From CAYFJO01 sp964343305 (lineage in GTDB: Bacteria; Planctomycetota; Planctomycetia; Pirellulales; Pirellulaceae): 20,753 nt of DNA. Below the pieces are notes generated by a model, which was given only the letters and a program-made list of their open reading frames with translations, was not told the DNA's origin and searched no databases. This document shows positions 16,202-20,753 of this stretch, in pieces. The stretch's first letter is position 1. Every line of letters starts with the position of its first letter. The DNA is taken from positions 1 to 20,753 of the forward strand of contig CAYFJO010000178.1 in the NCBI GenBank assembly GCA_964343305.1, in the 5' to 3' direction. The position numbers were made by a program, and so were the translations under genes.

Positions 16202-17626
16202 ATGGACAACGAACTCAGCGCGCTCACCGTCATCTTCACCGAGTTCTACTACTGGGTGACGGTGGTGATGATGTTTCTGATCCACGTCGGGTTTTGCCTG
16301 TACGAAGTCGGCGTCTCGCGCGAGAAAAACAAACTCAACACGTTGATGAAAAACTCGATGTTGATCCCAACGATCACCGTCGCGTTTTTCTTCGTGGGCT
16401 GGTGGATTTACTTTGCTTTTCAGAATGGACCTGGGATCACAGGCGGTTTGAAGACCGCGCCATGGTCGGAACCCTGGAACGAATTGATGGGCCCACATCT
16501 GGGCGGAACACCTCCCGACGCCAGTGCCACGACCGAAGAAATGACAAACCGGACGGAGCAGAACGCAACCTGGGCACGGCTGAATGGCGTGTTCTGGGCC
16601 GCATTCCTGCTGTTTTCCTGGACGGCCGGCTCGATTTTGTCAGGCGCAGTGATTGAGCGAATTCGCTCGGGTGCGTTTTGGTTGCTGGCCATGTTGGTCG
16701 GCAGTGTAACCTGGGTGCTGGTCGCCGCGTGGGGCTGGTCGGATACGGGCTGGATGGTGCAAAAGCTGGGCTATCACGACGCGTATGCCTCGGGGGTGAT
16801 CCACGGGATTGCCGGCGGCTCAGCGCTGGCGATACTGATTAACCTGGGGCCGAGGATCGGCCGTTTCCGCGACGACGGCACACCGCGCGTTTTACCGGCT
16901 CATAACACGTGGCTGATCGTGATCGGAATGTTTCTGATCTACACCGGGTTTTGGGGTTTCTACGCCGCTTGTAACGTGCCGATGTATGATATCGACCTGG
17001 ACGACGGCCGCGCGTTTTTCTCAGCCACAACGATCTACCTCACGCCCACGACCTTGAGCGCGATCACGGTCAATTTCCTTATGGCACTGGCCGGCGGGTT
17101 ATTGATCGGATACATGGTGTCCGGCGGCGACCCGTTTTGGACGTTTCAAGGAGGTCTCGGTGGCATCATTACCGCGTCGGCAGGCAATGACCTGTACCAT
17201 CCGTTCCAAGCATTTTTGATTGCCGTCGGCGGAGTTTGGTGCGGCTACAAATTGCATTACTGGGTGGAAAGGAAATTCAAAATCGACGATGCTGTCGGAG
17301 CTGTCGCCATTCACGGTTACTGCGGGACGATCGGCGTAATCGTCGCCGGATTCGTCCTGTGGGGCTACCCCAGTTCGCCCAACGCCGGTTACGCTCCGAT
17401 TACTCCGTTGGGACAATTGATCGGAGCGGTCATTGTGTTTTTTGTCTTGGGTTTCCTGCCGTGCTTTGTTGCGGCGTGGATCCTAAAGCAGTGCGGCGTT
17501 CTTCGAGTGCCGTGGGAAGTCGAATTAGCCGGCTTAGACCACGATATCCGCGTGGATGAAACAACCCACAGCAAAGAACTCGTCGAAGCGGAGCGCGAGA
17601 CTTTGCACCGACTAATCAAGGAATGA
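16202..17626 (+). CDS. amt: Amt family ammonium/methylammonium transporter
   Basis: A 474-residue polytopic membrane protein with about eleven hydrophobic segments. Amt landmarks are the early LYEVGVSREKNKLNTLMKNS (33-52; cf. 'EAG..R.KN..N.LMKN') and the pore twin histidines His201 (SGVIHGIAGG) and His371 (GAVAIHGYCG). Asp193 lies eight residues before His201, as does Asp160 before His168 in E. coli AmtB. An unusually long polar loop, about 78-125, follows the second helix. Amt proteins conduct ammonium and often methylammonium. Its place between mgsC and gmaS suggests it feeds the pathway with methylamine, or removes or recycles the ammonium set free. AGGCGG lies just ahead of the ATG. No glnK/glnB gene is adjacent, unlike usual amtB loci. 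Confidence 0.92.
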   Translation: MDNELSALTVIFTEFYYWVTVVMMFLIHVGFCLYEVGVSREKNKLNTLMKNSMLIPTITVAFFFVGWWIYFAFQNGPGITGGLKTAPWSEPWNELMGPHLGGTPPDASATTEEMTNRTEQNATWARLNGVFWAAFLLFSWTAGSILSGAVIERIRSGAFWLLAMLVGSVTWVLVAAWGWSDTGWMVQKLGYHDAYASGVIHGIAGGSALAILINLGPRIGRFRDDGTPRVLPAHNTWLIVIGMFLIYTGFWGFYAACNVPMYDIDLDDGRAFFSATTIYLTPTTLSAITVNFLMALAGGLLIGYMVSGGDPFWTFQGGLGGIITASAGNDLYHPFQAFLIAVGGVWCGYKLHYWVERKFKIDDAVGAVAIHGYCGTIGVIVAGFVLWGYPSSPNAGYAPITPLGQLIGAVIVFFVLGFLPCFVAAWILKQCGVLRVPWEVELAGLDHDIRVDETTHSKELVEAERETLHRLIKE

Positions 17627-17629
17627 ATC

Positions 17630-17857
17630 ATGGGCCCGACCGGACCTATCGAAAGCTGGAACATCAATCCGATCGACGTGGGACCAATTTATCCCTTCGT
17701 GGGTTGGGAGATATTAATGTTTGTGGCAAGTGTCGCGTTTTGTGTTGCGTTCATGGTTTGGAAGTTCAAGACGGAAAGCGCCAAGTACGCTGCCAAGGCG
17801 CAAGAATTACGAGAGTCGGATGAGTTGGCCAAGACGCTCGTGGATCGCGAACCTTGA
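17630..17857 (+). CDS. Small single-helix membrane protein between amt and gmaS
   Basis: 75 residues, starting three bases after the amt stop with AAGGA overlapping the end of amt, so it is almost certainly co-translated. Residues 1-23 are uncharged and rich in Pro and Gly. About 24-45 (FVGWEILMFVASVAFCVAFMVW) form one transmembrane helix. The remainder is a charged helical tail rich in Lys, Glu and Ala (FKTESAKYAAKAQELRESDE). No family was recognised. The tight coupling to the transporter suggests an Amt partner or regulator, perhaps replacing the missing GlnK, but that is inference from position alone. Confidence 0.75.
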   Translation: MGPTGPIESWNINPIDVGPIYPFVGWEILMFVASVAFCVAFMVWKFKTESAKYAAKAQELRESDELAKTLVDREP

Positions 17858-17861
17858 ATTT

Positions 17862-17919
17862 GTAGGTCGGATTGCCAATCCGCCCCTATGACCAGACGGA
17901 TTGGCAATCCGTCCCACCT
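17862..17919. repeat. REP-like palindrome pair (spacer before gmaS)
   Basis: CGGATTGCCAATCCG at 17868-17882 and its exact reverse complement at 17897-17911 form two short palindromes in inverted pair. The left one is headed GTAGGT; the right one, read on the other strand, is headed by GGTGGGA. A different core from the TCACG palindromes but the same head suggests a related REP family. It ends before GAAGAGGAG, the gmaS ribosome binding site. Confidence 0.85.
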
Positions 17920-17937
17920 CGAAGAGGAGTTAAACAA

Positions 17938-19296
17938 ATGGCCGATCGCGAGCAGATACGCGAACAGATGAAAAACGACGGCATCGAGTTCATACTCGCG
18001 CAGTTTGTTGATATGCACGGCTCGGCGAAGGTGAAAATGGTGCCGGTCGCTTGTTTTGATGATGTGATCGACGACGGAGCCGGTTTCGCGGGAGCGGCCG
18101 TTTGGGGCGTCGGCCAGGGACCGCATTCGCACGACATGATGGCGCGGATCGATCTGGACAGCTACACACCGCTGCCCTGGATGCCCAACACCGCTCGATT
18201 CGCGTCCGACTTGTTCGTTGATGACGAGTCGTATCCGTTCTGTCCACGGACGAACCTGAAACGCGTGCTGGCCGATGTGCGTGAGAAAGGCTACGTCTTT
18301 AATGTCGGCATGGAGCCGGAACATTTTCTCGTGACGAAAAATGACGACAGTTCCATTTCGCCTTGGAATCCGGATGGCGTGGATTCACTGGCCAAACCGT
18401 GTTACGACTTTCGCTCGATGGCGCCCGCGATGGCGTATCTGCAGGAGTTGACCAGTTCGCTGAACCAACTCGGATGGGGCGTCTATCAAACGGACCACGA
18501 AGACGCCAACAGTCAATTCGAGGTCAACTTCGCCTATCAGGATGCGCTGACGACCGCCGACCGCATTACGTTTTTCAAGATGGCAACGTCGCAAGTGGCC
18601 AAGAAATATGGGGCCATCGCCACGCACATGCCCAAACCGTTCAGCGATCAGACGGGCAGCGGCCTGCACATCCATTTCCACTTGGCCGACGCCGAGAGCG
18701 GCAGAGGTTTGTTTGAAGATCAATCGGACAGTCGCGGTCTGGGATGCTCAGAATTCGGCTATCACTTTATCGGCGGTGTGCTGCATCACGCCCGCGCGTT
18801 GTGCGCCGTGACCAGCCCGACGGTTAATTGCTACAAACGATTGCAGCTCGGCATTGGTCTCTATTCCAGCCGCAGCGGCTACACCTGGACACCGGCTTTC
18901 GTCACTTATGGTGACAACAACCGCACGCAAATGATCCGCACCGCCGGCCCGGGTCACTTTGAAGATCGCACTGTCTCGGCCGGCTGCAATCCGTATCTCG
19001 CGTTGGCCGCATACGTTGCCGCTGGGATAGATGGCGTCGAAAACCAAATCGATCCTGGCTATCCGAACCTCGGCAACATGTACGAGCGGCCGCTTCACGA
19101 AGTACTTGAGCAAGGCACGAAAATCCTCCCGCAATCGCTCTGGGAAGCCATCGGCGAACTTCGCAGCGATGAAGTCATCAAAGGCGCATTGGGCGTGATC
19201 GCCGACGAGTTCATAGAACTAAAAACCCGCGAATGGGAAACTTACGACACTCAGGTCACGCGCTGGGAAATCGACGAGTACCTGACGTTTTTCTAA
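17938..19296 (+). CDS. gmaS: Gamma-glutamylmethylamide synthetase (GmaS/GlnT, glutamine synthetase superfamily)
   Basis: A 452-residue member of the GlnT/GmaS branch. Motifs: FVDMHGSAKVKMVP (23-36), GAGFAGAAVWGVGQGPHSHDM, GMEPEHF (124-130, metal Glu126 and Glu128), TDHEDANSQFEVNF (185-198), GSGLHIHFHL (240-249, ATP and metal), NCYKRL (297-302), NNRTQMIRTAGPGHFEDR (327-344) and a C-terminal RWEIDEYLTFF that is typical of this branch. Normal GlnA has other wording and a C-terminal adenylylation Tyr loop. The reaction is glutamate + methylamine + ATP to gamma-glutamylmethylamide. The ATG at 17938 is chosen because GAGGAG stands eight bases upstream; the frame extends to 17872 only through the repeat. 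GlnT proteins can also make glutamine, so the methylamine role rests on the neighbouring mgsABC and mgd genes. Confidence 0.9.
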   Translation: MADREQIREQMKNDGIEFILAQFVDMHGSAKVKMVPVACFDDVIDDGAGFAGAAVWGVGQGPHSHDMMARIDLDSYTPLPWMPNTARFASDLFVDDESYPFCPRTNLKRVLADVREKGYVFNVGMEPEHFLVTKNDDSSISPWNPDGVDSLAKPCYDFRSMAPAMAYLQELTSSLNQLGWGVYQTDHEDANSQFEVNFAYQDALTTADRITFFKMATSQVAKKYGAIATHMPKPFSDQTGSGLHIHFHLADAESGRGLFEDQSDSRGLGCSEFGYHFIGGVLHHARALCAVTSPTVNCYKRLQLGIGLYSSRSGYTWTPAFVTYGDNNRTQMIRTAGPGHFEDRTVSAGCNPYLALAAYVAAGIDGVENQIDPGYPNLGNMYERPLHEVLEQGTKILPQSLWEAIGELRSDEVIKGALGVIADEFIELKTREWETYDTQVTRWEIDEYLTFF

Positions 19297-19301
19297 CTCC
19301 A

Positions 19302-19331
19302 GCTCTTGACTCTTGACCCTCCGCTCTTGAC
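19302..19331. repeat. Direct repeats of CTCTTGAC ahead of mgdA
   Basis: GCTCTTGAC occurs at 19302-19310 and 19323-19331, with an overlapping CTCTTGAC at 19310-19317. The three copies fill most of the 40-base gmaS-mgdA spacer and leave no visible Shine-Dalgarno sequence. They could be an operator or a low-complexity spacer repeat. Confidence 0.6.
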
Positions 19332-19336
19332 TTTTT

Positions 19337-20581
19337 ATGCCCTACCGTCTGCTGAAGTTTGCCCTGAACAAAAAATATCCCGAACCGAGGATGTTTCGCG
19401 CGCCTGCTGAACTGAAAGGCGAATATGACGCGGTGATCATCGGCGGTGGCGGACATGGTTTGGCGGCGGCCTATTATTTGGCGAAAGATCACGCCGTTAC
19501 CAATGTGGCCGTCCTTGAAAAAGGCTACATCGGCGGCGGCGGCACGGGCCGCAATACGGCAATCGTTCGGTCAAATTACCTCACTCGCGAAGGTGCGAGA
19601 TTCTATCAGGCCAGTGTCGAGCTGTTTCAAGACCTGTCGCGCGAATTGAATCTGAACCTGTTTTACTCCCAGCGCGGCCATTTTACTTTGGCCCACTCGC
19701 CCGCCTCGCTGCGAATTCAACGCTGGCGCGCCGAAGTGAACAAACATTTGGGAATCGACAGCGAGGTCGTTGATCCGCAGTTCATCAAGGAGTCAATCCC
19801 CGAAATCGATTTGAATTGCGGCGGACATCAAGCACCGATCCACGGTGCACTTTACCATCCGCCCGGTGCAATCGCGCGTCACGACGCGGTGGCTTGGGCT
19901 TACGCTCGCGGCGCGGACCAGCGCGGTGTTGAAATCCACCAGCAAACCGCCGTTTCCGATATCGAAATCCGCGACGGCGAAGTTGCGGGTGTCCACACCG
20001 ACAAAGGATTTATCAAAACGCGCAAGGTGCTTTCCGCGGTTGCTGGCTGGACCACTCACATTACCGCAATGGTTGGGCTGCGCACTCCGCTGGTGATTCA
20101 CCCGCTGCAGGCGTTGGTTACCGAACCGCTTAAGCCGTGGCTCGACAAGATCGTCGTGTCGGCAAGCTTGCACCTTTACGTCAGCCAATCGACGCGCGGC
20201 GAGTTGGTTGCTGGTGCGTCGCTCGACCCCTACGAGTTGATCTCGACGCGATCGACGCTGGATTTCGCCGAAGGGATGAGTGGCGGTTTGATGGACTTGT
20301 TCCCGTGTTTGGGCGACGTGCGCGTGATGCGGCAATGGGCGGGCCTGTGCGACATGACGCCCGATTTTTCGCCGATCATGGGTACCACGCCGATCAAGGG
20401 TTTTTACATCGACGCCGGTTGGGGCACGTGGGGCTTCAAAGCCACGCCGATCAGCGGCAAGACGATGGCATTCACGCTCGCCAACGATCGCGACCACGAA
20501 TTGATTGACGCGTTTAACTTATCACGATTTGAACGGTTCGAGTTAGTTGGCGAGAAAGGAGCGGCGTCGGTTGGGCATTAG
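19337..20581 (+). CDS. mgdA: N-methylglutamate dehydrogenase subunit A (sarcosine oxidase beta-subunit-like FAD oxidoreductase)
   Basis: A 414-residue flavoprotein of the DAO/SoxB type. About 30 residues precede YDAVIIGGGGHGLAAAYYLA (30-49), the FAD dinucleotide fold in the form specific to SoxB. VAVLEKGYIGGGGTGRNTAIVRSNY then aligns with the SoxB 'EKGWLGGGNTGRNT.IVRSNY'. GALYHPPGAIARHDAVAWAYARGA and the late GFYIDAGWGTWGFKATPISG (usual form GWGTGGFKA.PGSG) complete the match. In the NMG pathway MgdA oxidises N-methylglutamate to glutamate, handing the C1 unit to the folate subunits. M1 at 19337 gives the normal N-terminal length. No Shine-Dalgarno sequence is seen. Monomeric sarcosine oxidase is an alternative, but the GHG loop and the SoxD-like start that follows favour the heterotetrameric type. 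Confidence 0.88.
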   Translation: MPYRLLKFALNKKYPEPRMFRAPAELKGEYDAVIIGGGGHGLAAAYYLAKDHAVTNVAVLEKGYIGGGGTGRNTAIVRSNYLTREGARFYQASVELFQDLSRELNLNLFYSQRGHFTLAHSPASLRIQRWRAEVNKHLGIDSEVVDPQFIKESIPEIDLNCGGHQAPIHGALYHPPGAIARHDAVAWAYARGADQRGVEIHQQTAVSDIEIRDGEVAGVHTDKGFIKTRKVLSAVAGWTTHITAMVGLRTPLVIHPLQALVTEPLKPWLDKIVVSASLHLYVSQSTRGELVAGASLDPYELISTRSTLDFAEGMSGGLMDLFPCLGDVRVMRQWAGLCDMTPDFSPIMGTTPIKGFYIDAGWGTWGFKATPISGKTMAFTLANDRDHELIDAFNLSRFERFELVGEKGAASVGH

Positions 20582-20711
20582 TAGGTCACGCTCGGCGAGC
20601 GTGACTTTGAGGCAATGACCCCAAACATCCGAATGAATTGGCCATTTCCACGACGTCAACAAGGCACGAATTGCAACCACCACAAAGTCACGCTCGGCGA
20701 GCGTGACCTAC
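20581..20711. repeat. REPIN-like inverted pair of GTAG-headed palindromes (mgdA-mgdB spacer)
   Basis: Arms of 28 bases, 20581-20608 and 20684-20711, are inverted copies with one mismatch. Each holds a perfect 21-base palindrome (20585-20605 and 20687-20707) with GTCACGCTCG arms. Outer ends are GTAG and CTAC, as in the element at 14673-14754, from which the core differs only by GCTCG for GTTCG. Its left base is the last base of the mgdA stop and its right end is four bases before the mgdB start. Confidence 0.9.
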
Positions 20712-20715
20712 AAAA

Positions 20716-20753
20716 ATGAAAATCATCAAGTGCCCAATTAACGGTCGTCGCCC
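20716..20753 (+). CDS. mgdB: Start of mgdB (sarcosine oxidase delta-subunit-like), cut by the window end
   Basis: Only 12 full codons are present, reading MKIIKCPINGRR with a partial Pro codon. SoxD/MgdB proteins are about 90 residues long, begin with a short strand into a 'CP.CG.R' or 'CP.NG.R' zinc-site motif, and lie directly after soxB/mgdA in sox and mgd operons. Position, strand and motif all agree. The start is four bases after the palindrome pair and has no Shine-Dalgarno sequence. The fragment is too short to be sure on its own. Confidence 0.65.
   Translation, partial: MKIIKCPINGRR

Noticed and set aside
17938..19296. Housekeeping glutamine synthetase GlnA
   Set aside because: Motif wording (HEDANSQFEVNF, NNRTQMIR, C-terminal RWEIDEYLTFF) belongs to the GlnT/GmaS branch, and the neighbours are pathway genes.
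14673..20711. CRISPR array
   Set aside because: The palindromes occur as isolated inverted pairs between genes, not as regularly spaced direct repeats with unique spacers, and no cas genes are present.

Overview
The window looks like a piece of a Planctomycetota chromosome (Pirellulales-like), probably from a metagenome assembly. This rests on gene content seen in the sequence (a secreted lectin-fold protein, a Gfo/Idh/MocA oxidoreductase, an FGly-type sulfatase, a secretin-like fragment), on moderate GC, and on palindromic spacer repeats of a style common in that phylum. No rRNA, tRNA, CRISPR array or complete mobile element was found. A run of 100 N at 12780-12879 is a scaffold join.

Layout. 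113-1617: an AT-rich secretin-like exported protein, a probable group II intron leader scar, and a secreted concanavalin-fold protein on the minus strand. 1716-2819: a Gfo/Idh/MocA dehydrogenase. 8197-2823 (minus strand): a compact run of ROK sugar kinase, Ppx/GppA phosphatase, polyphosphate kinase and SixA-like phosphohistidine phosphatase, i.e. a polyphosphate and phosphate-handling operon. 8435-11629: aldo/keto reductase and SDR, six bases apart, then an exported sulfatase with an unusual FGly motif. 11630-12994: a scar zone with an IS21 istB 5' remnant joined to the 3' part of a methyltransferase gene, containing the N gap. The gap is spurious, because its two flanks carry the same 55 bases.

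13097-20753 (window end): the most interesting region, a plus-strand cluster that reads as the N-methylglutamate (NMG) route of methylamine use. It holds mgsA, mgsB and mgsC (three-part N-methylglutamate synthase), an Amt-type transporter, a 75-residue one-helix membrane protein, gmaS (gamma-glutamylmethylamide synthetase), mgdA (SoxB-like N-methylglutamate dehydrogenase subunit) and, cut off by the window end, the first 12 codons of what looks like mgdB (SoxD-like). In the proposed scheme the Amt protein imports methylammonium or ammonium, GmaS ligates methylamine to glutamate, MgsABC moves the methylamino group to 2-oxoglutarate, and MgdABCD oxidises N-methylglutamate back to glutamate with release of a one-carbon unit. 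This pathway is known mainly from proteobacterial methylotrophs. A planctomycete version would give a concrete one-carbon source for the C1-transfer enzymes long known in the phylum.

Palindromic elements sit in four spacers of the NMG cluster, and short direct repeats in a fifth. Two are REPIN-like inverted pairs with GTAG ends, and both stop only 4-7 bases before a start codon (mgsC and mgdB). They may set the relative expression of the segments.
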